A stretch of 14,778 bases of DNA, taken from NCBI GenBank assembly GCA_900549685.1, contig UROX01000049.1:1-14778 (forward strand). The letters are read 5' to 3'. How positions within the stretch are numbered: the stretch's first letter is position 1; every line of letters begins with the position of its first letter. The translations under genes and the position numbers were made by a program. The notes beneath the pieces are model-generated. The model did not search any database and was not told where the DNA came from. It saw only the letters and a list, made by a program, of their open reading frames with translations. Below, one piece after another: positions 7,787-14,358 of the stretch. This stretch comes from an uncultured Alistipes sp. (GTDB lineage Bacteria; Bacteroidota; Bacteroidia; Bacteroidales; Rikenellaceae).

Positions 7787-7911
7787 TGCCGTGACGCTGA
7801 GTGCGGTCGTCGTCAGGCTATCCGATGGTCGGGTTTCGCCGGCCGGAGCTTACAGGAAGAAAACGAAAACATTTTTAGATAACCGATTATTAACGATTAA
7901 ACGAAGAAGAA

Positions 7912-8307
7912 ATGAAGATTTTGAAGTACCTGACGATGTTGTTTGCGATGGTAAGCATGGGAATGTCTCTGGCGAGTTGCAGCGATGACGATGACGATGC
8001 GGCCAGGGATGCCGCGACCGTGATTGCCGGCGATTACAGCGGTAATCTGAGTGTGATGGGATATACCGATCAGTACCGGGCCTATGTGAGCGTATCGAGG
8101 AAGTCTGCCGATGCGGTGGCTGTCGTCGTGGATTGCGACGAGTTGAACATGCACCTCTCGTCCGTGATTCTGGATATCACGTCGAAAGGAAGCTCTTACG
8201 AACTCACTTCGACTTCGAAAGCCGTAAGCGGGGCTGTCGTCGGCGACAATCTCAATCTGACGTTCTCGACCGGTAACGACACATTTGCGTTTTACGGGAG
8301 CAGATAG
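7912..8307 (+). CDS. small lipoprotein with acidic surface-export-like signal, possible calycin-like domain
   Basis: A 131-residue predicted lipoprotein. Residues 1-22 are a type II signal peptide with Lys at 2 and 5, a hydrophobic stretch rich in Met, and lipobox Leu-Ala-Ser-Cys with Cys23. Ser followed by five Asp comes directly after the cysteine; an acidic run in this place is the known lipoprotein export signal that sends Bacteroidota lipoproteins to the cell surface. The mature part begins IAGDYSGNLSVMG and alternates short beta-like strands to a closing NLTFSTGNDTFAFYGSR, which resembles the calycin-like beta-barrel lipoproteins of Bacteroidales; this is a weak fold-level guess. The upstream AT-rich purine run (AACGAAGAAGAA) is typical of Bacteroidota start regions lacking Shine-Dalgarno. 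Ligand and role are unknown. It has its own promoter candidate at 7779. Confidence 0.85.
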   Translation: MKILKYLTMLFAMVSMGMSLASCSDDDDDAARDAATVIAGDYSGNLSVMGYTDQYRAYVSVSRKSADAVAVVVDCDELNMHLSSVILDITSKGSSYELTSTSKAVSGAVVGDNLNLTFSTGNDTFAFYGSR

Positions 8308-8591
8308 CCGGGCGACGGTTTCGAATCCGTTTGCCGGCGGATTGCCGGTTTCGCCTCGAGGTGGGCATAAAATACGGAGAGTGTTCGGTTTTTACACTAC
8401 GATAGAATTAAAATAAAGGTGTTTTTTCGGGGACGGTTATAAGTTTCTCGTAATGGACCCGAAGAGACGCCCCCGGTTTTATCTTTCTGTCGTCGGGCGG
8501 CCGATAAGGTTCACACTTTCTCGCTTTGTTGTTAATCCTTTTTTAATCAGTATCCGTCGGAGCCTTGTCGGATGCACTCAAAAAAATTGTT
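8308..8591 (+). promoter_or_regulatory. AT-rich intergenic region with two weak -7 candidates for the TRL lipoprotein gene
   Basis: TAAGTTTC (8440-8447) and TATCTTTC (8480-8487) each differ from TAnnTTTG only in the last base. Neither has a convincing TTG at the right distance. They predict leaders of about 140 and 100 bases. The region has no gene I can support; an open frame beginning at 8453 runs out of frame into the TRL gene and has no recognisable protein features. No terminator with a T run follows the preceding lipoprotein gene. Confidence 0.35.
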
Positions 8592-8918
8592 ATGAAAAAT
8601 TTCAAAAGCATGTTGGCCAAGTGGTCCGTCATGGCGATTGCCGTGGCCGGATTGTCGAGTTGTATGGTGACGCAGGCCGGAATGGGCGGCATTTACACGA
8701 ATGTGAAACAAGGCGAAGGCGTTACGTCCAATTCCCGCGGTTCGAAAGTCGGTACTTCCAAGGCCAGTGCGTATGTCGGTATCATTGCTGTGGGCGATGC
8801 TTCGATCGAAGCGGCGGCTAAATCGGCCGGTATCACCAAGATCAGCCATGTGGACAGTCAGAAGAAGAGCATTCTCGGAATCGTATCTTCCACGACGACT
8901 GTCGTGTACGGCGAATAG
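8592..8918 (+). CDS. TRL-like family lipoprotein
   Basis: A 108-residue lipoprotein of the TRL-like family (Pfam TRL, named from a tRNA-associated locus in spirochaetes). Signal peptide 1-23 with Lys at 2, 5 and 10, hydrophobic core VMAIAVAGL and lipobox Leu-Ser-Ser-Cys at Cys24. Family marks in the mature part: GGIYTNV, then GSKVGTSKASAYVGIIAVGDASIEAAAKSAGITKISHVD, and a terminal LGIVSSTTTVVYGE. Length is usual for the family. Met/Val follows the cysteine with no acidic run, so it probably stays on the periplasmic face, unlike the lipoprotein upstream. ATG 8592 is favoured over the in-frame start at 8565 because it sits at the start of the signal peptide, after an A-rich stretch. Function is unknown. 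A terminator follows closely. Confidence 0.88.
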   Translation: MKNFKSMLAKWSVMAIAVAGLSSCMVTQAGMGGIYTNVKQGEGVTSNSRGSKVGTSKASAYVGIIAVGDASIEAAAKSAGITKISHVDSQKKSILGIVSSTTTVVYGE

Positions 8919-8939
8919 CGAGTTTTTTCACCCAAAGAG

Positions 8940-8969
8940 GCGGGCATGGAATTTCCGTGCCCGCTTTTT
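8940..8969 (+). terminator. intrinsic terminator of the TRL lipoprotein gene, abutting the next start codon
   Basis: Stem 8940-8950 with 8954-8964: seven GC-rich pairs (GCGGGCA/TGCCCGC), one T-G pair and three more pairs, loop of three bases, then TTTTT at 8965-8969. It begins 21 bases after the TRL stop. The T run ends five bases before the ATG at 8975, so any transcript reading through would carry this hairpin where a ribosome must bind. Confidence 0.85.
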
Positions 8970-8974
8970 CGACT

Positions 8975-9502
8975 ATGAAACGTTTGTTCGTTCTTTTTTC
9001 GTTGCTGTCGTGCGTCGGGGCTTCGGCGCAGACCATGAAGAATTTTTACCGGCAGGCCAAGCATGACGAGGGCACGCTCTATTTCGTACTCCCTCGTGAA
9101 ATGGCCTGCTGCGAAGCGAAGCCGAGAGAGGTTGCCGGATCGTTGTCTTACGATTACACGTATCTGGATTCGCGCGATTCGGTGACGGTATTGATGACCG
9201 TAACGACCGGCGGGGCTTTCGAAGCGGATTCGGTATGCTTCGAGATCGCCCGGGGGGCTTGGGGATTCGGTGTGGAACCGATTTATTGCACAGTGGGCAA
9301 GCGGGAGCGGCAGAATCGCCTGCGGTGTATCGTCCCTTACGATCTGTGGGTCGAGATGTACCGTGCCCCCGAACCGTTCGTGCTTCGGATTTTTTCGTCC
9401 GAAAGCGGTGTGGAGCTGGGTTTTTCCGATAAAAGGAAGACATGGAAAAAGATCCGTCCGTATTTCGAGAGATTGCAGGAGACGATCCGTTTGAACCGAT
9501 AG
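8975..9502 (+). CDS. secreted protein of unknown function
   Basis: A 175-residue protein with a signal peptide (MKRLFVLFSLLSCVGASAQ, cleavage likely after Ala18 or near Gln19), so periplasmic or further out. A Cys at 13 could suggest a lipobox (Leu-Leu-Ser-Cys), but the hydrophobic stretch before it would be too short, and ASAQ is a better type I site. The mature part has alternating strands, including YDYTYLDSRDSVTVLMTVTT and GFGVEPIYCTVGKR, then APEPFVLRIFSSESGVELGFSD, and a basic helical tail WKKIRPYFERLQETIRLNR. I do not recognise the family. The start is fixed by the signal peptide: the in-frame GTG at 8957 lies inside the terminator and the next ATG would remove the signal. No promoter element is visible between it and the terminator upstream. 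Confidence 0.82.
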   Translation: MKRLFVLFSLLSCVGASAQTMKNFYRQAKHDEGTLYFVLPREMACCEAKPREVAGSLSYDYTYLDSRDSVTVLMTVTTGGAFEADSVCFEIARGAWGFGVEPIYCTVGKRERQNRLRCIVPYDLWVEMYRAPEPFVLRIFSSESGVELGFSDKRKTWKKIRPYFERLQETIRLNR

Positions 9503-9525
9503 AAAGAAGTCGGATGCCGTTCCTG

Positions 9526-9555
9526 CTCTCCGGTCAGCGGTTCCGATTCGGAGAG
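9526..9555 (+). other. hairpin in the 3' region of the secreted-protein gene
   Basis: CTCTCCG (9526-9532) pairs perfectly with CGGAGAG (9549-9555), with a short CGG/CCG pairing possible in the loop. No T run follows. It lies 23 bases after the stop and 34 bases before a true terminator hairpin, so it may protect the 3' end of the transcript. Confidence 0.45.
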
Positions 9556-9589
9556 GAGACGTGCGGCGGGTCGGGCTGCGTTTGCAAGA

Positions 9590-9621
9590 GGGTGTCTGCG
9601 ACTTGTCGGGACACCCTTTTT
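9590..9621 (+). terminator. intrinsic terminator of the secreted-protein gene
   Basis: Outer stem GGGTGTC (9590-9596) with GACACCC (9610-9616), inner stem CGA/TCG (9599-9601 with 9606-9608) around loop CTTG, followed by five T (9617-9621). It lies 87 bases after the stop of the gene. Confidence 0.88.
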
Positions 9622-9904
9622 CGTTCTGCGGATGCGACGGTTTTTCGGGATGCGACAGGGTGTCGTGTCGTGGGTTTCGGAGAACAGGAGGACGGGTACG
9701 GAGCGCTTCCCCGTCGTGGAAACAGCAGGGAGAGATGGGTTACTTCGTTCGTTATTGAGTCTGTCGTCGGGTGTGTGAGAAGGCGCGAGCTGGGTTGTTT
9801 GCAGTCCGTTCGCAGTTGTTGCTCTGATCGGCGCAAAGAGTGGTTCGTACGGTCGTTTGCCGATAAATAGCTTGCCCGGCCGCGGGTTTTTCGAGTCGTT
9901 TTGG
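9622..9904. other. gene-less stretch upstream of the MATE gene
   Basis: About 280 bases between a strong terminator and the MATE promoter. Open frames cross it, including one from 9442 to 9870 that overlaps the secreted-protein gene and the terminator, but their translations are Arg, Cys and Ser rich with no recognisable domain. A small hairpin GCCCG/CGGGT (9874-9878 with 9883-9887, loop GCCG) with T at 9887-9891 looks like a weak terminator just before the promoter. No TAnnTTTG is seen inside on either strand, so there is no direct sign of a small RNA. Confidence 0.4.
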
Positions 9905-9912
9905 TACCTTTG
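9905..9912 (+). promoter_or_regulatory. -7 promoter element (TACCTTTG) of the MATE gene
   Basis: TACCTTTG followed by CG matches TAnnTTTG exactly. The start would fall near 9918-9920, leaving a leader of about 55 bases before ATG 9974. No clean TTG lies 17-23 bases upstream; that segment is GGGTTTTTCG. The element also rules out the in-frame earlier start at 9857. Confidence 0.7.
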
Positions 9913-9973
9913 CGACATTCTGAGACCGGGCCTGCGATCGGGGTCCGGGTTTTGCTTATCCAATCGAGAGAAT

Positions 9974-11341
9974 ATGCCGGAACAACTGGACAGCGCGACG
10001 AAAAGACTGGGAACGGAGAAGGTAGGGCGTTTGTTGCTCGACTATTCGATTCCCGCCGTGATCGGAATGGTTATGATGTCGATGTACAACATCATCGATC
10101 GGATCTTCATCGGTCAGGGCGTGGGACCGTTGGCCATTTCCGGGCTGGCGCTTACCTTTCCGCTGATGACGCTGGTGACGGCCGTCGGAACGCTGGTGGG
10201 CGTCGGAGCCGCTTCCCGCATTTCGATCGTGCTGGGTATGAAGGATCTGCCGTGGGCGCGGAATATTCTCGGCAATGCGTTCGTATTGACGTTTCTGTTT
10301 TCGGCACTGCTCGTTACGGCATCCATGTGGTTTCTGGACGACATACTCGTTTGGTTCGGAGGGAGCGCTCAGACGATTCCCTATGCGAGAGAGTATCTGC
10401 GGATCGTAATTCCGGGGAGCATCCTTTCCAACCTGAGTTACAGCTTCAGCAACATCATGCGGGCGTCGGGCTATCCGCGCAAATCGATGTACACGGTGCT
10501 GATCGGCGTGGGGGCGAACGTGATTTTCGATCCGATTTTCATTTTCGGGTTGAACATGGGTATCCGGGGCGCCGCCGTGGCGACGGTCGTGTCGATGTCT
10601 CTCAGCGCGATGTTCGTGCTGGGACATTTCTTCGATCCCAGACACCCGGTCCATTTCCGTCGCGACAGCTGGAGGCTCAGGCCGCATATCATCCGCAACA
10701 TCGTTTCGATCGGTATGGCGCCTTTCCTGATGAATACGGCGGCCAGTGTCGTGAATATCGTTATGAACAACCAGCTGGTCCGAAACGGGGGCGATCTGGC
10801 CATCGGGGCTTTCGGCATCGTGAACAGCTATGCCATTCTGGTCATCATGGTCGTCATGGGTATCTGTCAGGCCATGCAGCCCATCGTGGGCTATAATTAC
10901 GGCGCGGGAAAACTCAAACGGGTCAAGGACGTGCTGTTGCTGACGATCCGGGTGGCTTCTTTGGCCGTGATCGTCGGTTTCGTCTGTTGCGAGTCGTTCC
11001 CCGGCATCATGGTCCGGGCGTTCACGTCCGATCCTGATCTGGGCGAGATGGCCCGTCAGGGGATGCGGCTGACTTATATCATGTGGCCCGTGATCGGTTT
11101 TCAGATCGTGATTTCCACGTTCTTCCAGTCGATCGGTAAGGCGTATAAGGCGATCTTCATGGGATTGTCCCGTCAGGTGATTTTTCTGATACCGGCTCTT
11201 TATCTGTTCGCAAAATGGTTCGGACTGAAAGGGATATGGCTGAGTATGCCGTTCGCCGATTCGCTGGCGGCGATCATCGGGCTGTGCTTTCTGCTCAGGG
11301 AGAAGAAGGTGCTCTATCCCCGCTCTTTCCGCAAGGGGTGA
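9974..11341 (+). CDS. MATE family efflux transporter (MepA-like)
   Basis: A 455-residue inner-membrane multidrug and toxic-compound extrusion pump, expected to export cationic compounds using Na+ or H+. The N-terminus (LGTEKVGRLLLDYSIPAVIG) and the following MYNIIDRIFIGQGVGPLAISG are characteristic of MepA-type members. The two MatE halves run at about 15-180 and 240-400; the second opens with NIVSIGMAPFLMNTAASVVN, and the segment GICQAMQPIVGYNYGAGK is the matching signature of that half. About twelve hydrophobic helices are visible and length is normal for the family. ATG 9974 is chosen because the promoter lies downstream of the earlier in-frame start. It is a single transcription unit. The AraC/GyrI-type regulator of the window is a kind often linked to efflux genes but lies 8 kb away, so a link is only speculation. 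The substrate cannot be read from sequence. Confidence 0.94.
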   Translation: MPEQLDSATKRLGTEKVGRLLLDYSIPAVIGMVMMSMYNIIDRIFIGQGVGPLAISGLALTFPLMTLVTAVGTLVGVGAASRISIVLGMKDLPWARNILGNAFVLTFLFSALLVTASMWFLDDILVWFGGSAQTIPYAREYLRIVIPGSILSNLSYSFSNIMRASGYPRKSMYTVLIGVGANVIFDPIFIFGLNMGIRGAAVATVVSMSLSAMFVLGHFFDPRHPVHFRRDSWRLRPHIIRNIVSIGMAPFLMNTAASVVNIVMNNQLVRNGGDLAIGAFGIVNSYAILVIMVVMGICQAMQPIVGYNYGAGKLKRVKDVLLLTIRVASLAVIVGFVCCESFPGIMVRAFTSDPDLGEMARQGMRLTYIMWPVIGFQIVISTFFQSIGKAYKAIFMGLSRQVIFLIPALYLFAKWFGLKGIWLSMPFADSLAAIIGLCFLLREKKVLYPRSFRKG

Positions 11342-11456
11342 TTCTGGCGGGAGTATGTGCTTTATCGTTAAGGGGGATTATCCGGTCCGGTTTTCCATTG
11401 TTTCTGCGGACTTTGCCTGAGACCGGTATGGCTGCGACGGTGTCGTTCGCCGTTCG

Positions 11457-11491
11457 TTTGGGTTTAAATTCCTGAAAAAATGTTAATTTTG
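11457..11491 (+). promoter_or_regulatory. promoter of the rhamnosidase gene (TTTG, 23 bp, TAATTTTG)
   Basis: TAATTTTG at 11484-11491 fits TAnnTTTG exactly; TTTG at 11457-11460 is a -33 candidate with a 23-base gap, the long end of the usual range. Surrounding DNA is distinctly AT-rich. The start would be near 11498 and the leader about 55 bases long. No terminator with a T run is seen between the MATE stop and this promoter. Confidence 0.6.
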
Positions 11492-11552
11492 TAGAAGCGG
11501 GCATTTATTCTTAACCCGATGGAATGGCATATTGTAACCTAACTCACTGAAT

Positions 11553-14285
11553 ATGATAAAGAAAATGAACTTGAAAGTTTTGTTGCTTTTTCTCGGCGTC
11601 CTGCTGTCGGTCCGCGGTTCGGCGGCCGGCGGGCCGAAAAGCCCGGGAATCGTGCCGGAAAGACTGACCTGCGAGTATCGCATGGCTCCGGTCGTGGATA
11701 TACCCCACCCCCGGCTCTCGTGGATCAACGAGGCCCGCGGGGCGAAAGGCGCCGCGCAGAGCGCATGGCAGATCCGGGTGGCTACCTCGAAAGAGAAACT
11801 GCTGGCCGGGAAAGCCGATGCGTGGGACAGTAAGAAAGTGAAGAGCGGACAGTCTACGCTGGTGAAATATCAGGGCGAGCCGCTCCGTTCGTGCCAGACC
11901 TACTGGTGGCAGGTGCGTGTGTGGGACCGTGACGGCAAGGTGTCGGCATGGAGCGAGCCGGCCTGTTGGATGACGGGCGTGCTCGATCCCTCCGAGTGGC
12001 AGTGTCGGTGGATCGGTGCGCCGTGGCAGGGCGAGGAGCCGCTCGCCGATATAGGGGGCGAAGTGCCTCCTCCCGCGCCGATGCTGCGCAAATCGTTCGC
12101 TGTGGACAAGAAAGTGGCCTCCGCCCGGTTTTTCGGCACGGGACTCGGTTACTTCGAGCTGTATCTCAACGGCCGCAAGGTCAGCGACGATGTGCTGGTG
12201 CCCAACCAGACCAACTACGACAAACGCGAAGGACTGGAGCGCGGTACGATTCCGGTCGAAGACAAGTTCCGGGAATACCGGGTGATGTACCTCGGCTACG
12301 ACGTGACCGAAATGATGCGTCGGGGCGAGAACGTGATCGGTGCCGTGCTGGGCAACGGTTTCTACAATGCGAAAATCCATTGGGTGAGACCCTACGGATC
12401 GCCGCGCTTTTTCGGCCAACTCCATATCGTGTATGAAGACGGTACGCAGCAGATCGTTGCGAGCGACGGATCGTGGAAAGCGGCTCAGGGCCCTATCGTC
12501 GATATGCTCTATGCGGGCGAACATTACGACGCCCGTCGGGAGATAGCCGGATGGAATGCTCCGGGATTCGACGATTCGGCATGGCAGAGCGTGGCCTTGC
12601 GCAAGGCTCCCGTCGGACGGCTGGTCGCCCAAAGCTCCCCTTCGGACAAGGTGATGGAGGTGCTCGAACCGGTCAGCATCGAAAAACTCGGCGAGGGCCG
12701 TTATAAAGTGGACTTCGGACAGGAAATCTCGGGCTGGCTCCATCTGCACGGTCTGCGCGGAGAGGCGGGCCGCCGGATCGACATCCGTTACGTCAGCGAG
12801 TCGCCCAACGGCTCCAACAGCTATACGATGAAGGGCGAGGGCGAAGAGTCCTACCATACGCATTTCTCGTGGTACGTTTTTCGCGAGGTCGAGTTGAGCG
12901 GCTGGCCGGGCGAGCTTCGTCCCGAACAGATACGGGCTGAGGCCGTGTATACCCAGACGGAGGCGGATTCGTATTTCGAATGTTCGAACGAACTGTTCAA
13001 CACGATCAACCGGATATGGCGACGCAGCCAGACGGACAACATGCACGGATGTATCGCCAGCGACTGTCCCCACCGCGAGCGGTCAGCCTATACGGGCGAC
13101 GGACAAGCCGCCTGCGTGACGGTGATGCACAACTTCGACGTGGCGTCGTTCTATTCCAAATGGATTCGCGACATCTGGGGCGCTCAGAATGTCGAGACGG
13201 GATATGTGCCCAATGCGGCGCCGTGGCAGCCCGGATGCGGGGGCGGCGTGGCCTATGGGGCGGCGATGAGTATCATGCCGTGGGAATTCTACGTGCATTA
13301 CGGCGACCTCGACATGCTGGAAGAGAATTACGAAGCGATGAAGGAGCAGCTGCGTTTCATGGACGGATGGGTGGATGCCGACGGTATCATGCTCATGGAG
13401 ACCCCCAACCAGTGGATGAACCTCGGCGACTGGTGTCCGGCCTTTGAATTCCCCGCGGCCGCGATGGTGCATACGTTCTACCGGTGGCGTTGCGCTGACT
13501 TCACCGCCCGTACCGCTGCCGCACTCGGGAAGGATGCCGAGGCGGAACAGTATGCCCGGCTGGCTCAACGTACGGCCGAGGCGTTCCACAAACGCTTCTA
13601 CGACCCTGCCAAGGGAAGCTACGGTCCTTACGGAGGAAATATTTTCGCACTGCGCATGGGTGTGCCCGATGCGTACCGCGACCGTGTGGTGGCGGCTCTG
13701 GCACAGGATATACGCAGCAACGGAGGGCATCTGGATACGGGAATCTTCGGCACGCAGTTCTTCTTCGAGGTGCTGGCCGAAAACGGTCTGAACGAACTGG
13801 CGTTCGTGGCGATGAACAAGCGTGACTATCCGAGTTTCGGACATTGGATCGAACAGGGCGCCACGACCACATGGGAACAGTGGGACGGAGGCAACTCGCG
13901 CAACCACCCGATGTTCGGCGGCGGACTCACGTGGTTTTACCGCAAGCTGGCGGGCATGAGCGCCGACGCAGCGCAGCCGGGATACCGTCACATTGTGTTC
14001 CGTCCGCAGCCTGCCGGCGACCTGACCTATGCCCGTTACGGAAAGCGGACGCCTTACGGAAACGCGTCGATCGACTGGCGCCGTGAGGGCGGACGTTTCA
14101 CGATGACGGTCGAAGTGCCGGTCGGTGCCACGGCGACGGTATACGTGCCGGGAGCGACGGACGCCGCCTCGGCCGGTGCGGATGCCGCCGATCTGAAAAA
14201 AGGACTCGTCGTCTTCGAAGCGGCCGAAGACGGATATGCCCGGTTCACCGTCCGTTCGGGACGCTATACGTTCCGGGTCGGATAG
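11553..14285 (+). CDS. secreted alpha-L-rhamnosidase, GH78
   Basis: A 910-residue glycoside hydrolase that removes terminal alpha-L-rhamnose from plant glycosides, pectic chains or bacterial polysaccharides. A signal peptide covers about residues 1-25 with no lipobox, so it should be periplasmic. Domains in order: an N-terminal fibronectin-like strand region (about 30-145, ending WWQVRVWDRDGKVSAWSEP); Bac_rhamnosid_N (about 150-330, with GLGYFELYLNGRKV); the beta-sandwich Bac_rhamnosid domain (about 365-470, with VDFGQEISGW from 386); the (alpha/alpha)6 catalytic domain (about 475-800); and a C-terminal beta domain. DCPHRERSAYTGDGQ carries Asp504, Glu509 and Asp516, spaced as Asp567, Glu572 and Asp579 of Bacillus RhaB; Glu775 in TTTWEQWDG corresponds to its catalytic base Glu841. 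All key acids are present. No SusC/SusD pair, rhamnose catabolic gene or regulator adjoins it here. Confidence 0.95.
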   Translation: MIKKMNLKVLLLFLGVLLSVRGSAAGGPKSPGIVPERLTCEYRMAPVVDIPHPRLSWINEARGAKGAAQSAWQIRVATSKEKLLAGKADAWDSKKVKSGQSTLVKYQGEPLRSCQTYWWQVRVWDRDGKVSAWSEPACWMTGVLDPSEWQCRWIGAPWQGEEPLADIGGEVPPPAPMLRKSFAVDKKVASARFFGTGLGYFELYLNGRKVSDDVLVPNQTNYDKREGLERGTIPVEDKFREYRVMYLGYDVTEMMRRGENVIGAVLGNGFYNAKIHWVRPYGSPRFFGQLHIVYEDGTQQIVASDGSWKAAQGPIVDMLYAGEHYDARREIAGWNAPGFDDSAWQSVALRKAPVGRLVAQSSPSDKVMEVLEPVSIEKLGEGRYKVDFGQEISGWLHLHGLRGEAGRRIDIRYVSESPNGSNSYTMKGEGEESYHTHFSWYVFREVELSGWPGELRPEQIRAEAVYTQTEADSYFECSNELFNTINRIWRRSQTDNMHGCIASDCPHRERSAYTGDGQAACVTVMHNFDVASFYSKWIRDIWGAQNVETGYVPNAAPWQPGCGGGVAYGAAMSIMPWEFYVHYGDLDMLEENYEAMKEQLRFMDGWVDADGIMLMETPNQWMNLGDWCPAFEFPAAAMVHTFYRWRCADFTARTAAALGKDAEAEQYARLAQRTAEAFHKRFYDPAKGSYGPYGGNIFALRMGVPDAYRDRVVAALAQDIRSNGGHLDTGIFGTQFFFEVLAENGLNELAFVAMNKRDYPSFGHWIEQGATTTWEQWDGGNSRNHPMFGGGLTWFYRKLAGMSADAAQPGYRHIVFRPQPAGDLTYARYGKRTPYGNASIDWRREGGRFTMTVEVPVGATATVYVPGATDAASAGADAADLKKGLVVFEAAEDGYARFTVRSGRYTFRVG

Positions 14286-14303
14286 TCCGATAGATTGAGT
14301 TCG

Positions 14304-14358
14304 AAGCCGGACAGCGGAGTGCATTCGAAAACGGATGCGGATTCGTTGTCCGGCTTTT
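14304..14358 (+). terminator. two-tier hairpin ending the rhamnosidase transcript
   Basis: Outer stem AAGCCGGACA (14304-14313) with TGTCCGGCTT (14347-14356), 10 perfect pairs. Inside it GCATTCG (14320-14326) pairs with CGGATGC (14331-14337) around loop AAAA, with one T-G pair. The T run after the outer stem is short (TTTT, two of them paired). It starts 18 bases after the stop. The structure is clear; terminator strength is uncertain because of the short T run. Confidence 0.65.

Noticed and set aside
8315..8330. T-arm-like sequence (ACGG...TTCGAAT...CCGT) suggesting a tRNA next to the TRL gene
   Set aside because: The loop is one base too long, only four stem pairs form, and the bases upstream are the end of a lipoprotein gene with no D-arm, anticodon arm or matching acceptor stem.
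9442..9870. 142-codon plus-strand open frame overlapping the secreted-protein gene
   Set aside because: It crosses a strong terminator, overlaps a gene with a clear signal peptide in another frame, and gives a Cys/Arg/Ser-rich translation without recognisable features.
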